Source: Microplitis mediator (taxonomy: Eukaryota; Arthropoda; Insecta; Hymenoptera; Braconidae). From it: a stretch of 64,000 nucleotides of DNA. Below: more notes on the stretch, generated by a model. The model searched no databases. It was not told the DNA's origin and saw only the letters and a program-made list of their open reading frames with translations. The DNA is taken from the NCBI RefSeq assembly GCF_029852145.1, contig NC_079979.1, positions 18,673,901 through 18,737,900 of the forward strand, read 5' to 3'. The stretch itself is not shown here. Numbering within the stretch: the stretch's first letter is position 1.

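Larger units (their letters stand above)
60454..61939. mobile_element. TIR element (AGGTAAAAG..TATACTCG ends) carrying a LINE scrap and a fold-back
   Basis: The left AGGTAAAAGCCCTTATACTC and right GAGTATAGGGACTTTTACCT ends pair with one or two mismatches. Internal GCGAC/GTCGCTCA and CCCTATAG words repeat the theme. It encloses a LINE-derived fragment (61169-61355, minus) and a motif-rich fold-back at 61540-61900. No intact protein gene. Confidence 0.6.
60014..62643 (+). other. Nbea: Intron l-m (2.6 kb) with a composite TIR element
   Basis: The element 60454-61939 fills most of it. 60014-60453 and 61940-62643 are AT-rich; TAATT-type five-base repeats occur at about 62224-62250. Nothing else recognised. 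Confidence 0.7.

Noticed and set aside
62614..62997. A separate 127-codon gene
   Set aside because: It is neurobeachin exon m plus flanking intron sequence in the same frame; splice sites and conservation place the borders at 62644 and 62866.
1..64000. CRISPR arrays, bacterial operons, tRNA or rRNA genes
   Set aside because: The spliced animal gene, AT-rich introns and eukaryotic transposons exclude a bacterial context; the regular arrays are minisatellites without spacers, and no tRNA or rRNA signature was seen by eye.

Overview
This is AT-rich animal nuclear DNA, almost certainly from an insect. The sequence contains one recognisable host gene, on the + strand: the 5' part of neurobeachin (Drosophila rugose, a BEACH/PKA-anchoring protein). 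Fourteen exons with GT-AG borders join in one open frame of 2009 bases (669 codons plus two bases). They start inside the protein's N-terminal armadillo-like region (3706) and run off the right edge (64000). The start codon and first exon(s) lie to the left of the window; the PH, BEACH and WD40 parts lie to the right. The very AT-rich introns and dense small transposons would suit a parasitoid wasp, but that is a guess from composition and style.

Layout: 1-3705 is the 3' end of an upstream intron. 3706-3810 is the first visible exon. 3811-45566 is a 41.8-kb intron with no convincing second gene. 45567-64000 carries the other 13 exons in three clusters (45.6-46.1, 52.6-54.3 and 57.7-60.0 kb) plus isolated exons at 50.0, 62.6 and 63.7 kb. 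Introns range from 75 bases to 41.8 kb.

The non-coding sequence is a dense, nested collection of non-autonomous elements with terminal inverted repeats (TIRs). I compared copies by eye and gave families informal names: A (about 810 bp, three copies, each carrying a fossil K), B (384 bp, two copies), C and D (a joint composite, two copies plus a fragment), E (long fold-back repeat), K (about 200 bp, eight standalone copies plus the fossil in each A), L (about 220 bp, four copies), M (ACTCCGG-rich), N (GGGGCAAAACGGG-type ends), elements ending TA-CACGGA, and elements ending CCC...GGG. Two giant hairpins (28443-30457 and 38989-40208), a solo-LTR-like insertion (17988-19934) with a 4-bp target duplication, a piggyBac-like miniature element and one decayed LINE reverse-transcriptase tail were also seen.

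The most unusual feature is that many TIR elements are saturated from end to end with one short self-complementary motif, different in each element, while several share the same terminal bases and TA flanks. The clearest is 41991-43294, whose interior is a 21-bp minisatellite arranged in two tandem 294-bp higher-order units. All are transcribed within neurobeachin introns, so the pre-mRNA should contain several long double-stranded stretches.
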